Of a stretch of DNA of 64,000 nucleotides, positions 1 through 9,090 are shown piece by piece. This DNA is from Stutzerimonas stutzeri TS44. GTDB lineage: Bacteria; Pseudomonadota; Gammaproteobacteria; Pseudomonadales; Pseudomonadaceae. The notes beneath the pieces are model-generated. The model was not told the origin of the DNA and made no database searches. It was given only the letters and a program-made list of their open reading frames with translations. The DNA lies in assembly GCA_000263395.1 (NCBI GenBank), contig AJXE01000002.1, forward strand, positions 186,001 to 250,000. The letters are read 5' to 3'. The translations under genes were made by a program, and so were the position numbers. How positions within the stretch are numbered: the first letter of the stretch is position 1; each line of letters opens with the position of its first letter.

Positions 1-103
1 TCCGTTGCGCTGCCCGGCGGTGCGATGGCCAGAGGCCGCGCTTCCTCGGGCTGCGGCAAAAGCGCACAATAGAGCGCTTTTTTGCGGCCCTAGGAAGGAC
101 CCC

Positions 104-997
104 ATGGCATCTCCCGACCTGCGCAAAGGCTACCTGCTGGGGCTCGTCACCTTCGGCATCTGGGGCATGTTCCCGCTGTACTTCAAATCCATCGAACAGT
201 TCGGCGCCCTGGAGATCGTCACCCAGCGCGCGATCTGGTCGGCGCTGTTCGGCACGCTGGTGCTGCTGGTCTGGCGCCACCCCGGCTGGCTGCGCGAGCT
301 GCTCGAACACCCGCGGCGCATCGGCGTGCTGGCGATCTCCAGCCTGCTCATCGCGAGCAACTGGCTGATCTACGTCTGGGCGGTGAACCACGGTCACATG
401 GTCGCGGCCAGCCTGGGCTACTACATCAATCCGCTGGTCAACGTGCTGCTCGGGCTGATCGTGCTGCGCGAGCGGCTGCGTCCGCTGCAGTGGCTGGCGG
501 TGGCGATGGCAGCTGCCGGCGTGGCCTTGCAGCTGCTGACGCTGGGCGAGTTTCCGTGGATCTCCATCGCGCTGGCGCTGAGCTTCGGCAGCTATGGGCT
601 GTTGCGCAAACAGGCGCCGGTGGCGGCGCTGCCCGGGCTGGTGGTGGAAACCTGGCTGCTGCTGCCGGTGGCGCTGATCTGGCTGTTGTTCTTCGGCAAC
701 GGCGCGAGCACCGAGCCGGCGCTGTGGACCACCCGCGAAGCGCTCTGGCTGATGGCCGCCGGGCCGGTGACGCTGATCCCGCTGCTGTGCTTCAACGCCG
801 CCGCGCGCCACCTGCCCTACTCGACGCTGGGGTTTCTGCAGTACATCACCCCGACGCTGTTGCTGATCCTCGCCGTGCAGCTGTTCGACGAGCCCTTCCC
901 GGCGGACAAGCAGCTGGCGTTCTTTTTCATCTGGGCGGGGCTGGCGGTGTACAGCGTCGATACCTGGCGGCTGATGCGCAAGACCGCAACGGCCTGA
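104..997 (+). CDS. rarD: RarD family EamA-type permease
   Basis: This is a 297-residue inner-membrane protein of the drug/metabolite transporter superfamily. It has about ten hydrophobic segments and the family opening GYLLGLVTFGIWGMFPLYFK just after the start. RarD was named for chloramphenicol sensitivity in enterobacteria and its substrate is unknown. The open frame runs back to base 5, but the ATG at 104 is preferred because AAGGA lies just upstream (about 95-99) and family members begin with the same short N-terminus. It is convergent with the ACT-domain gene, with only 15 bases between the stops. The family assignment is firm and the substrate cannot be inferred. Confidence 0.9.
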   Translation: MASPDLRKGYLLGLVTFGIWGMFPLYFKSIEQFGALEIVTQRAIWSALFGTLVLLVWRHPGWLRELLEHPRRIGVLAISSLLIASNWLIYVWAVNHGHMVAASLGYYINPLVNVLLGLIVLRERLRPLQWLAVAMAAAGVALQLLTLGEFPWISIALALSFGSYGLLRKQAPVAALPGLVVETWLLLPVALIWLLFFGNGASTEPALWTTREALWLMAAGPVTLIPLLCFNAAARHLPYSTLGFLQYITPTLLLILAVQLFDEPFPADKQLAFFFIWAGLAVYSVDTWRLMRKTATA

Positions 998-1012
998 CCG
1001 CGACCGCGCCGC

Positions 1013-1531
1013 TCACTCCGGCGCTTGCAGCTTGAGTTCCACCATCAGGTCGTCGGCCAGGGTTTCCAGGCGGCCTTGCAGGACTTCCAGCGACAGCTCG
1101 CTGGGCACCGCCAGGCGCGCCTCGGCACGGAACAGCGGCTCGCCGCTCATCGGCGCCGACAGCACGTCGGTGTCCAGACTCTCCAGGTTGACGCCATGCT
1201 CGGCGAGCAGGCGGGTGATGTCGCGCACGATGCCGGGGCGGTCGTTGCCGACCAGCTCCAGCTCGATTTCCTGCCAGCTGGTCGGCGGCTCGCTGCCGCT
1301 GTGCGCCAGCAGCACGCGAATGCCCTGCGCCTGCAAACCCTGCAGCGCCGCGGTGAGTGCGGCATGGGCTTCGCTCGGCACCGCCACCCGCAGGATTCCG
1401 GCGAACTGCCCGGCCATGCGCGACATGCGGCTCTCCAGCCAGTTACCGCCATGTTCGGCGATGCACTGAGCCAGCCGCTCGACCAGCCCGGGCTGATCCT
1501 CGGCGATGACGGTGAGTACGAGGTGATCCAT
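1013..1531 (-). CDS. Two-ACT-domain regulator, GcvR family
   Basis: This is a 172-residue cytoplasmic protein made of two ACT domains, roughly residues 3-75 and 88-168. Each opens with the ligand-loop pattern D-x-P-G: EDQPGLVERL near residue 11 and NDRPGIVRDI near residue 94. ACT pairs of this type resemble GcvR, which represses the glycine-cleavage operon through GcvA in E. coli. No gcv genes are nearby. Pseudomonads also carry another GcvR-like gene elsewhere, so this may be a paralogue with a different partner. It reads divergently from glcB, with about 226 bases between starts. The regulatory target is unknown. Confidence 0.85.
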   Translation of the reverse strand: MDHLVLTVIAEDQPGLVERLAQCIAEHGGNWLESRMSRMAGQFAGILRVAVPSEAHAALTAALQGLQAQGIRVLLAHSGSEPPTSWQEIELELVGNDRPGIVRDITRLLAEHGVNLESLDTDVLSAPMSGEPLFRAEARLAVPSELSLEVLQGRLETLADDLMVELKLQAPE

Positions 1532-1757
1532 TGCCTGCTCCTTTGACGCTAAGCGGTTCGCATGAAAAGACGTTTTCTAGGTATAGCAGGCAGCGACGCA
1601 GCGGCCGGCGCCGGGCACAACCGGCCATCGCCGCGCGGCAGGAAAGCGCCACTTTCAGCGGACTGATTTTCCCCGGCGCTTCATGTAGTATCCGCCGACC
1701 CGGACTACAAGAAATTGCATCCGACAGATTTGAAAGAAGAACCAAGTGAGGCGAGTA

Positions 1758-3938
1758 ATGACTGAGCGCGTTCAAGTCGGTGGCCTGCAGGTCGCCAAAG
1801 TCCTGTACGACTTCGTGAACAACGAAGCGATTCCCGGTACTGGCGTCGATGCCGCGGCCTTCTGGGCCGGCGCTGATCGCGTCATCCACGACCTGGCGCC
1901 GAAGAACCGCGCGCTGCTCGCCAAGCGTGACGAATTGCAGGCCAAGATCGACGCCTGGCACCAGGCGCGCGCCGGTCAGGCTCACGATGCCGTCGCCTAC
2001 AAGGCCTTCCTGCAGGAAATCGGCTACCTGCTGCCGGAAGCCGAAGACTTCCAGGCCACCACGCAGAACGTCGACGAAGAAATCGCCGCCATGGCCGGCC
2101 CGCAGCTGGTGGTGCCGATCATGAACGCGCGCTTCGCGCTGAACGCCGCCAACGCTCGCTGGGGCTCGCTGTACGACGCCCTCTACGGCACCGACGCGAT
2201 CTCCGAAGAAGGCGGCGCGACCAAGGGCCCGGGCTACAACGAGATCCGCGGCAACAAGGTCATCGCCTACGCGCGCAACTTCCTCGATGAAGCCGCGCCG
2301 CTGGAAAGCGGCTCGCACGTCGATTCCACCGGCTACCGCATCGAAGGCGGCAAGCTGGTCGTCGCACTGAAGAACGGCAGCACCACCGGCCTGAAGAACC
2401 CGGCGCAGCTGCAGGGCTTCCAGGGCGAGGCCGGCGCACCGGTCGCCGTGCTGCTGAAGAACCACGGCATCCACTTCGAGATCCAGATCGACCCGTCCAG
2501 CCCGATCGGCCAGACCGACGCCGCCGGCGTGAAAGACATCCTGATGGAAGCGGCGCTGACCACCATCATGGACTGCGAAGACTCCATCGCCGCCGTCGAC
2601 GCCGACGACAAGACCGTCGTCTACCGCAACTGGCTCGGCCTGATGAAGGGCGACCTGGTCGAGGAGCTGGAAAAGGGCGGCAAGCGCATCACCCGCGCGA
2701 TGAACCCGGACCGCGTCTACACCAAGGCCGACGGCAACGGCGAGCTGACCCTGCACGGCCGTTCGCTGCTGTTCGTGCGTAACGTCGGACACCTGATGAC
2801 CAACGACGCCATCCTCGACAAGGACGGCAACGAAGTGCCGGAAGGCATCCTCGACGGTCTGTTCACCAGCCTGTGCGCGATGCACAACGTCAAGGGCAAC
2901 ACCACCCGCAAGAACACCCGCACCGGCTCGGTCTACATCGTCAAGCCGAAGATGCACGGCCCGGAAGAAGTCGCCTTCGCCACCGAACTGTTCGGCCGCG
3001 TTGAGGACGTCCTCGGCCTGCCGCGTAACACCCTGAAGGTCGGCATCATGGACGAGGAGCGTCGCACCACGATCAACCTCAAGGCGTGCATCAAGGAAGC
3101 GCGCGAGCGCGTGGTGTTCATCAACACCGGCTTCCTCGACCGCACCGGCGACGAAATCCACACGTCCATGGAAGCCGGCCCGGTGGTACGCAAGGCCGCC
3201 ATGAAGGCCGAGAAGTGGATCAGCGCCTACGAGAACAACAACGTCGACGTCGGTCTGGCCTGCGGCCTGCAGGGCAAGGCGCAGATCGGCAAGGGCATGT
3301 GGGCCATGCCCGACCTGATGGCGGCGATGCTCGAGCAGAAGGTCGGCCACCCCATGGCCGGCGCCAACACCGCCTGGGTCCCGTCGCCGACCGCCGCCAC
3401 CCTGCACGCCATGCACTACCACAAGGTCGACGTGCAGGCGCGCCAGGCCGAGCTGGCCAAGCGCGAGAAGGCGTCCATCGACGACATCCTCACCCTGCCG
3501 CTGGCGCAGGACACCAACTGGAGCGAGGAAGAGAAGCGCAACGAGCTGGACAACAACTCGCAGGGCATCCTCGGCTACATGGTCCGCTGGGTCGAACAGG
3601 GCGTCGGCTGCTCCAAGGTGCCGGACATCAACGACATCGCGCTGATGGAAGACCGCGCCACCCTGCGTATCTCCAGCCAGCACGTGGCCAACTGGCTGCG
3701 CCACGGCATTGTCACCCAGGAGCAGGTGGTCGAGAGCCTCAAGCGCATGGCCGCGGTGGTCGACCGGCAGAACGCCGGTGACGCGCTGTACCGCCCGATG
3801 GCGCCGGACTTCGACAGCAGCGTGGCCTTCCAGGCTGCGCTGGAGCTGGTCCTCGAAGGCACCAAGCAGCCCAACGGCTACACCGAGCCGGTACTGCACC
3901 GCCGCCGCCGCGAGTTCAAGGCCAAGAACGGCCTGTAA
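1758..3938 (+). CDS. glcB: Malate synthase G
   Basis: This 726-residue protein condenses glyoxylate with acetyl-CoA to give malate in the glyoxylate bypass and glycolate use. Its length is that of the large single-chain G isoform. Active-site stretches are visible: [17 protein letters not shown] near residue 270, [17 protein letters not shown] near 430 (catalytic and Mg-binding acids), and [16 protein letters not shown] near 458. The ATG at 1758 is chosen over an in-frame GTG at 1746 because GAGGCGAG precedes it and [11 protein letters not shown] is the family start. It stands alone, without glcDEF, and ends at a strong terminator. Confidence 0.97.
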   Translation: MTERVQVGGLQVAKVLYDFVNNEAIPGTGVDAAAFWAGADRVIHDLAPKNRALLAKRDELQAKIDAWHQARAGQAHDAVAYKAFLQEIGYLLPEAEDFQATTQNVDEEIAAMAGPQLVVPIMNARFALNAANARWGSLYDALYGTDAISEEGGATKGPGYNEIRGNKVIAYARNFLDEAAPLESGSHVDSTGYRIEGGKLVVALKNGSTTGLKNPAQLQGFQGEAGAPVAVLLKNHGIHFEIQIDPSSPIGQTDAAGVKDILMEAALTTIMDCEDSIAAVDADDKTVVYRNWLGLMKGDLVEELEKGGKRITRAMNPDRVYTKADGNGELTLHGRSLLFVRNVGHLMTNDAILDKDGNEVPEGILDGLFTSLCAMHNVKGNTTRKNTRTGSVYIVKPKMHGPEEVAFATELFGRVEDVLGLPRNTLKVGIMDEERRTTINLKACIKEARERVVFINTGFLDRTGDEIHTSMEAGPVVRKAAMKAEKWISAYENNNVDVGLACGLQGKAQIGKGMWAMPDLMAAMLEQKVGHPMAGANTAWVPSPTAATLHAMHYHKVDVQARQAELAKREKASIDDILTLPLAQDTNWSEEEKRNELDNNSQGILGYMVRWVEQGVGCSKVPDINDIALMEDRATLRISSQHVANWLRHGIVTQEQVVESLKRMAAVVDRQNAGDALYRPMAPDFDSSVAFQAALELVLEGTKQPNGYTEPVLHRRRREFKAKNGL

Positions 3939-3960
3939 CCCGCGTCAGAGCTGCACAAGA

Positions 3961-3984
3961 ACCGCCCTCCGGGGCGGTTTTTTT
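3961..3984 (+). terminator. Rho-independent terminator of glcB
   Basis: A 7-bp GC-rich stem (ACCGCCC / GGGCGGT) closes a TCCG tetraloop and is followed by a run of seven T. It starts 22 bases after the glcB stop. Its T-run ends about ten bases before the 3' end of the convergent small secreted gene. Confidence 0.9.
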
Positions 3985-3993
3985 ATGTCTGCC

Positions 3994-4320
3994 TCAATAA
4001 GCCTTGCCCTCGCCGCCCTCGCCGTCCGTGTCGGCGCTACCTGGCTGGCCATGCGGCTCGCCGTTGGCGCCCTGGTCGCGCTCGCCGGCCTTGGAGCCAT
4101 CGTTGCCGGTGCCGCGGGTATCGGTCTTGCCGCCCTTGCCTTCCGCCGAATTCTGCGCCGCGCTGCCGAAGCCTTTGCCGCTGTAATCGCCACCGTGGGC
4201 GCTTTCCTCCATCGCCTCCTGACCGTTCTCCGAGCGGCTGTTGGCGTTGTCGGCGGCGGCCTGCGCGCCAGCGGCCAGCAGCGCGGCAAAGGCCAGGGCG
4301 GTCATCTGGATCAGCTTCAT
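3994..4320 (-). CDS. Small secreted Gly/Asp/Asn-rich protein, unknown function
   Basis: This predicted protein of 108 residues has a typical Sec signal peptide (MKLIQMTALAFAALLAAGAQ, cleavage likely after AQA near residue 21). A low-complexity, highly hydrophilic tail follows, rich in Gly, Asp, Glu, Asn and Ser (for example HGGDYSGKGFGSAAQNSAEG). No cysteine, catalytic motif or membrane span follows the signal. The ATG at 4320 is chosen because it begins the signal peptide and GAGGTGACGAAC lies upstream; the frame stays open further 5'. It is probably a periplasmic or extracellular disordered protein. I do not recognise a family, and there is no operon partner. Confidence 0.65.
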   Translation of the reverse strand: MKLIQMTALAFAALLAAGAQAAADNANSRSENGQEAMEESAHGGDYSGKGFGSAAQNSAEGKGGKTDTRGTGNDGSKAGERDQGANGEPHGQPGSADTDGEGGEGKAY

Positions 4321-4572
4321 GTTCGTCACCTCTGTGAAGGGCTTACTCCAGTTCGGGCAACAACGAACGCGCAAGGTTTCATCGCTCGACGCATTGCCCC
4401 GGGCGACGCCGAAACGGCTTAAGCCTGTGCGCGCATTGATAGCAATCTGCTTACCGATTGCCATCACGTTGGCGGCCGTTTCCCGCCATACGACTGAACT
4501 TCGCCACAGAGTGCTGGTCGTTTATTAACTTTTTCCACCAATCTTCCCGCTCGACTGACCAGGTACCCAAAC

Positions 4573-5226
4573 ATGGATGAGGATCGTACGCAGGACGCCC
4601 ACGCGCCGACTGTCACGCTGCTGACCGGCAATGAACTGCTGGGGCTGTTCTTCCGCCACTTCCTCGGCGAGCAGGCGCAAATGGAGGTCCGCCTGGCCGA
4701 TTTCCGTCAGGTCGCCGAGGCGCACGCGGACCTGATCCTGGTGGACGCCGGCCAGGCGCGGACCGAAGAGCTGTCCGAGTTGATCGACCGTATCGACGAG
4801 CGGGCACCGCTGGCGCTGGTGAACATCGTCCCGCAGCAGGCCGAGCAACTGCTCGACAAGCATCCCGGCATCCGCGGCGTGTTCTACAGCCATGTCACCC
4901 GCGAGCACCTGCTCAAGGGCATCGGCACGCTGCTCGCCGGCGGCGACTGGCTGCCGCGCCTGCTGATGGAGCGCCTGCTCGGCCAGTTGCGACGGATGCG
5001 CCGGCTGGCCGAGAGCAAGGCCACGCTGACGCTGCGCGAGCGGGAAATCCTCACGCTGGCCGGCAAGGGCCTGTCGAATGCGGAGATCGCCGAGCGGCTG
5101 AGCCTCAGCCCGCACACCATCAAGAGCCACATCCACAACCTGCTGCGCAAGATCGGCGCCTCCAACCGGGCCGAGGCCGCCTACCTGCTGCGCAGCCGTC
5201 TCGACTGGGACGAATGCCACGCCTGA
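4573..5226 (+). CDS. CsgD-like LuxR-family transcriptional regulator
   Basis: This is a 217-residue regulator with an N-terminal receiver-like domain (about 10-130) and a C-terminal LuxR helix-turn-helix (about 150-210; LTLREREILTLAGKGLSNAE, then LSLSPHTIKSHIHNLLRKIG). The segment GIRGVFYSHVTREHLLKGI closely follows E. coli CsgD (GVFYSMEDQERVVNGL), and the receiver lacks an evident phospho-Asp pocket, as in CsgD. CsgD regulates curli and biofilm matrix genes. The next gene downstream is a CsgC/CsgH-like protein, which supports the assignment. The targets csgAB and csgEFG are not in this window. Confidence 0.75.
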   Translation: MDEDRTQDAHAPTVTLLTGNELLGLFFRHFLGEQAQMEVRLADFRQVAEAHADLILVDAGQARTEELSELIDRIDERAPLALVNIVPQQAEQLLDKHPGIRGVFYSHVTREHLLKGIGTLLAGGDWLPRLLMERLLGQLRRMRRLAESKATLTLREREILTLAGKGLSNAEIAERLSLSPHTIKSHIHNLLRKIGASNRAEAAYLLRSRLDWDECHA

Positions 5227-5432
5227 ATAAACCGCCGCCCGCGGGTCGAGCTGCCCGGCGCATCGTCCCCGCCGTGCGCCGCCAGTCGGGAACAGCGTGC
5301 GGCAGGAGCACAACGCAGCCGCCATCCGCCGGCGCATGGCGGCCGGCGACTACACTGCGCACAGCGCGCCGCTCCCGCAGTGACGCCCGCGCCCGGCATT
5401 AGCGCACGGAGCCTTTCGAGGAGGCAGAACGG

Positions 5433-5822
5433 ATGCTCGAGCTGATTCTCGCCCAGTGGCTCGCCGCCACGGCGCCCGCGGTGGAGGCCAGCCTGGAGTT
5501 GCGCGCCGTCACCGAGCAGCGCATCGAGCTGGCGCTGTGCTTCCAGGGTCGCGGCCAGCGCGTGCGCTACCGGCTGCAGATCCGCTCGCACAGCCAGGCC
5601 GGCACCGCGCGCAGCGAGCAGACCGGTGCGCTGGTGGCCGATACCGCCCGCCAGTGTCCGCTGCACAACCCCCTCGGCGTCGTGCCGGACGGCCGGATCA
5701 GCGCCGAGTTGCGCTGGTGGATCGACGATGTCGAACAGCCGCCACTCGAACGCCGCTGGCCGCCGGTGGAGGACGAGACGCCACCCGCACCGCCGCCGCG
5801 CGAGGGTGAAGTGGTCGTCTGA
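5433..5822 (+). CDS. CsgC/CsgH-like curli assembly chaperone
   Basis: This 129-residue protein has a hydrophobic start (MLELILAQWLAATAPA) that could act as a signal peptide. The body aligns by eye with E. coli CsgC: RLQIRSHSQAGTARSEQTG against VQILSLREGSSGQSQTKQE, and the ends LERRWPP and LSQQWPP match. CsgC and CsgH are small periplasmic immunoglobulin-like proteins that hold the amyloid subunit CsgA unaggregated. The tail is proline-rich (PPVEDETPPAPPPREGE). GAGGAGGC lies 8 bases before the ATG. It follows the CsgD-like regulator by 206 bases on the same strand. The similarity is short, so confidence is moderate. Confidence 0.65.
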   Translation: MLELILAQWLAATAPAVEASLELRAVTEQRIELALCFQGRGQRVRYRLQIRSHSQAGTARSEQTGALVADTARQCPLHNPLGVVPDGRISAELRWWIDDVEQPPLERRWPPVEDETPPAPPPREGEVVV

Positions 5823-5829
5823 GGCGAGC

Positions 5830-6504
5830 TCAGCCGATCGCCGGCGCGCCGCCTGCCAGGTGTTCGATGAACCAGTCGCCGGCCAGCCGGGTTACCTCCT
5901 CCAGCGTGCCCGGCTCGTCGAACAGGTGCGTCGCCCCGGCCACCACCTCCAGCCGCCGCACGCCGGGCAGTTGCTCGAGCGCCGCCCGATTGAGCGCCAG
6001 CACCTCGCCATCGCGCCCGCCGACGATGAACAGCGTCGGCGCGCCGACCTGCGCCAGCGAATGCTCGGCCAGATCGACCCGGCCGCCGCGCGACACCACC
6101 GCCGCGATGTCCGCCGGGCGCGACGCCGCGCTGATCAGCGCCGCAGCGGCACCGGTACTGGCGCCGAACAGGCCGATGCGCAGCGCGCGCAACGATTCGT
6201 CCTGACGCAGCTGGTCGACCACCCCGGTCAGGCGCTGGCTGAGCAGCGGGATGTCGAAACGCAGCTGGCGGGTGAGTTCGTCGAGCGGCTGTTCATGCTC
6301 GGTGAGCAGGTCAAACAGCAGCGTCGCCAGCCCGCGCGCGTTGAACGCCCGCGCCACACGCTGGTTGCGCGGGCTGTGCCGGCTGCTGCCGCTGCCGTGG
6401 ACGAACACCACCAGGCCGCCGGCATTCGCCGGCACGCAGAGCTCGCCGTGCAGCCGCGCCTTGCCGAGGGTGAAGCGCATCGGTGTCGCGCCAGTGGTAT
6501 TCAT
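5830..6504 (-). CDS. Alpha/beta hydrolase, dienelactone-hydrolase-like
   Basis: This 224-residue cytoplasmic hydrolase has the nucleophile elbow FGASTGAAAALIS (G-x-S-x-G, Ser near 116), an oxyanion-region VFVHGSGSSRHSPRN near residue 33, an acid in VGGRDGEVL, and a catalytic His in AGATHLFDEPGT. The substrate is unknown. Its ATG overlaps the TGA of the phosphoribosyltransferase gene by 4 bases, so the two are translationally coupled. Proteins of these two families also occur together, or fused, in other bacteria. Confidence 0.85.
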   Translation of the reverse strand: MNTTGATPMRFTLGKARLHGELCVPANAGGLVVFVHGSGSSRHSPRNQRVARAFNARGLATLLFDLLTEHEQPLDELTRQLRFDIPLLSQRLTGVVDQLRQDESLRALRIGLFGASTGAAAALISAASRPADIAAVVSRGGRVDLAEHSLAQVGAPTLFIVGGRDGEVLALNRAALEQLPGVRRLEVVAGATHLFDEPGTLEEVTRLAGDWFIEHLAGGAPAIG

Positions 6505-7169
6505 ACGCCCGCCCCTCCCCGGTTCCAGGCACGTTGCAGCAGCTCGACCACCTCGGCGTCGGCGGTCTGCTCGAAATCCACGTACCAGCGGCCGATCGCG
6601 TAGAGGTCGCGCGGCTGGTGCACGCAGACCACCTGCTCGGCCAACTGCTCGAGCTGCGCAACGCTCTGCGGCGCCGCCACCGACACGGCCACCACCACCC
6701 GCCCGGCCCCCAGCGCGCGCACCGCCCGTACCGCCGCGCGCATGGTCGCGCCGGTAGCCAGGCCGTCATCCACCAGGATCACCGTGCGCCCCTCGACCAC
6801 CGGCCGCGGGTGCTGGCCACGGTAGGCCTGCTCGCGACGCTGCAGCTCGTGGCTTTCGCGGGCGATGGTGCCGTCGATCTCGGCCTGCGAGGCCTGGGTG
6901 TAGCGCACGATGTCCTCGTTCATCACCCGCACGCCGCCGCTGGCGATGGCGCCCATCGCCAGTTCGCGGTTGCCCGGCGCGCCGAGCTTGCGCACTACGA
7001 GGATGTCCAGCTGCAGGCCGAGCCGCTCGGCGACCTCGAAGGCCACCGGCACGCCGCCGCGCGGCAGGGCGAGCACCAGTGCATCGGGCCAGGCGCCGGA
7101 CTGCGCCAGTTGCTCGGCCAGCGCCCGACCGGCCTGGGTGCGATCGGGGAAGGGAATGGTCGGTGACAT
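6501..7169 (-). CDS. Phosphoribosyltransferase-family protein
   Basis: This 222-residue type I phosphoribosyltransferase-fold protein carries the PRPP-binding loop VILVDDGLATGATMRAAVRA near residue 122 and an upstream LVLALPRGGVPVAFEVAERL flexible-loop region. The family contains predicted PRTases with no assigned base, so the substrate is unknown. It is the first gene of a two-gene operon with the overlapping hydrolase. The start at 7169 is the only good ATG; a leader of about 85 bases separates it from the oxidoreductase operon. Confidence 0.85.
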   Translation of the reverse strand: MSPTIPFPDRTQAGRALAEQLAQSGAWPDALVLALPRGGVPVAFEVAERLGLQLDILVVRKLGAPGNRELAMGAIASGGVRVMNEDIVRYTQASQAEIDGTIARESHELQRREQAYRGQHPRPVVEGRTVILVDDGLATGATMRAAVRAVRALGAGRVVVAVSVAAPQSVAQLEQLAEQVVCVHQPRDLYAIGRWYVDFEQTADAEVVELLQRAWNRGGAGV

Positions 7170-7255
7170 GGGCAGTTCCTCGACGGACAGACCCTCTGAG
7201 TCTGGCTCAAGAATCCGTACCCGACCGAACGCGTGCGCAACCGGTCATCGCCCGC

Positions 7256-8083
7256 TCAGCACGGCTGCGGCGGCAGGCAGGTCGCCGCCGTCTGGCCGCT
7301 GGCCGCCAGCAGCCGCAGGTACTCGTCGTAGCGATAGGTCGGTCCGTCGAGGCAGGCGTAGCTGCTGCCGATGTAGCAGTGCCCGCACAGGCCGACGCCG
7401 CAGTGCATGCGCCGCTCCAGCGACAGCCAGATCCGGCGGGCCGGCAGCCCTTGGTCGATGCAGCGCCGCGCCACCGCCAGCATCAGCGGCTCCGGCCCGC
7501 AGCAGAGCACCTTGGTCGGCACCGGCCCGCAGTTCAGCGCCTGCTGCAGTGCATCCAGCGGGTCACCCTGCGGCAGACCGTCATCGCCCTGGTCCAGCGT
7601 CTCGACCAGCCTCAGCCGCCCACGCCAGCGCACCCGTTCGCGCGCCAGCACCTGGTAGGCGCGGTTGCGCGCGGCGTAGATCAGCTGCAGCTCGCCATCG
7701 GCGGCGTCGATCAGCCCGGCCAGTGGCGCCAGCCCGCAGCCGCCGGCCACCAGCAGCAACCGCTCGCCGGGTTCGGGCAGCGGCCAGCCGCGGCCGAACG
7801 GCCCGCGATAGCCGAGCACGGCGCCCGGCGCGAGGGCGAACAGCGCGGCAGTCAGCGTGCCGGTCTGGCGGATCAGCGCACTGAGGCGCCCGTCGGCATC
7901 CGGCGGGCTGACGTAGGTGAAGGCCGCCTCGCCGACGCCCGGCACGGTGAGCATGAAGAACTGCCCGGGCTGCGCAATCGGTTCGTCGGCCGAAGGCTCC
8001 ATGGCGAAGCTGAAGTGCCGCGCCGCCTCGCCGTCGTCGTAGCACTCCAGCAGGCGCAGGGGCCGTGGCGTCAGGTCGATCAT
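7256..8083 (-). CDS. FAD/NAD(P)-binding subunit, hydrogenase gamma (HydG)-like
   Basis: This 275-residue ferredoxin-NADP reductase-fold protein resembles the gamma subunit of soluble (sulf)hydrogenases. It has a FAD domain (about 1-100, with QPGQFFMLTVPG), an NAD(P) domain with LLLVAGGCGLAPLAGLI near 130, and a C-terminal Cys cluster MHCGVGLCGHCYIGSSYACL (about 225-245) suited to one [2Fe-2S] centre. The start at 8083 overlaps the stop of the beta-like gene (ATGA). It is the last gene of the three-gene operon and probably passes electrons between the iron-sulfur subunit and NAD(P)H. Confidence 0.85.
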   Translation of the reverse strand: MIDLTPRPLRLLECYDDGEAARHFSFAMEPSADEPIAQPGQFFMLTVPGVGEAAFTYVSPPDADGRLSALIRQTGTLTAALFALAPGAVLGYRGPFGRGWPLPEPGERLLLVAGGCGLAPLAGLIDAADGELQLIYAARNRAYQVLARERVRWRGRLRLVETLDQGDDGLPQGDPLDALQQALNCGPVPTKVLCCGPEPLMLAVARRCIDQGLPARRIWLSLERRMHCGVGLCGHCYIGSSYACLDGPTYRYDEYLRLLAASGQTAATCLPPQPC

Positions 8084-9090
8084 GGCTGGCCGATCCTCTT
8101 CATCACCTGGTGCACGCCGATGCCGCCGGGGCACACCGCATCGCAGCGCCCGCAGCCGACGCAGCCGTCGCGGCCGAAGAGCTGGCGGAAGTCCTCGCCG
8201 AACTTGTGGTACCAGAAGCGCTGCACGCGCTGGCCCGGCGTGGCGCTGGGGTTGTAGCCGCTGGCCTCCTTCTGGAAGCCCTGGTACAGGCAGGAATCCC
8301 ACACCCGCTCCTGCACCACGCCGCCGGCCGCGTCCGGTTGCTGCAGCGGCGCGAAGCAGGAACAGGTCGGGCACACCGAGGTGCAGCCGGAGCAGCCCAG
8401 GCAGCGCAGGCCCAGTGCTTCCCAGGTCTGGCTGTCGACCGTCTCGCCATTGAGCGCCGCGCAGCCGAGGGCAATCTCGGCCTGCTCGCCCTGCTCGACG
8501 GCCACCTGCAACGCCTGGGCGTCGCGCCGCTGCGCCCAGTCCGCCGGCGCGGGCTGCAGCGCGAACCCGACCAGCGCCTGCTCGCCGCGTTCGGAGGCGA
8601 CCAGCAGCAGCCAGCGCTGCTGCAGCGGGCAGAGGATCAGGTCGGCGGTGTGTGGCCGCACTTCCGGGCCACTGTCCATCATCGCGCAGAAGCCGTGCTG
8701 GCAGCTGTGCGCGCAATCCACACCGACCAGCAGGGTCGCGGCACGGCGCGCCTGGTAATGCGGGTCGCTGGCAAAGAAGCGGTCCTGGTAGGCCAGCGCG
8801 GTGAGGTCGCAGGCGGTCAGGCCGAACAGCACCTGCGGGCGCACCGCCGGCGGCAGCGGGATGAACTGGCCGTTCTCGTAGCGAAACAGCGCCTCGCGCT
8901 CGGCGAAGAAGAACGCCTTGGCCGAGAACAGCGGCGGCTCGGCCGGCGCCACGAAGGGCCGCTCGTCGTCAGCCGTCAGCGTCTGCCAGCGCAGCGTGCC
9001 CTGCTCGTCCGGCTGCGGCTGGTAGAGCCGCCGTTCGCGCGCCAGATGGGCGCGCAGGCGCTCAGGACGATCCAGTTCATAGGCCTGCAT
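8080..9090 (-). CDS. 4Fe-4S electron-transfer subunit, hydrogenase beta (HydB)-like
   Basis: This 336-residue cytoplasmic iron-sulfur protein has two C-terminal ferredoxin-type clusters, CLGCSGCTSVCPTCSCF near residue 230 and GCVGCGRCDAVCPGGIGVH near 315. A further Cys-containing region, GVDCAHSCQHGFCAMMDSG, lies near 125. The layout matches the beta subunit of archaeal-type sulfhydrogenase and the anaerobic sulfite reductase A subunit. Here the neighbour is a molybdopterin enzyme and no hydrogenase large subunit is present. It overlaps the upstream gene by 14 bases and the downstream gene by 4. Confidence 0.85.
   Translation of the reverse strand: MQAYELDRPERLRAHLARERRLYQPQPDEQGTLRWQTLTADDERPFVAPAEPPLFSAKAFFFAEREALFRYENGQFIPLPPAVRPQVLFGLTACDLTALAYQDRFFASDPHYQARRAATLLVGVDCAHSCQHGFCAMMDSGPEVRPHTADLILCPLQQRWLLLVASERGEQALVGFALQPAPADWAQRRDAQALQVAVEQGEQAEIALGCAALNGETVDSQTWEALGLRCLGCSGCTSVCPTCSCFAPLQQPDAAGGVVQERVWDSCLYQGFQKEASGYNPSATPGQRVQRFWYHKFGEDFRQLFGRDGCVGCGRCDAVCPGGIGVHQVMKRIGQP

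Noticed and set aside
5-103. Longer N-terminus for RarD
   Set aside because: The extra 33 residues lack the hydrophobic pattern and the ATG at 104 has a good AAGGA.
1443-3899. 818-codon minus-strand open frame opposite glcB
   Set aside because: It is the antisense shadow of a highly GC-biased gene; its codon use and composition (long runs of Val, Asp, Gln and His) do not resemble a protein and glcB is certain.
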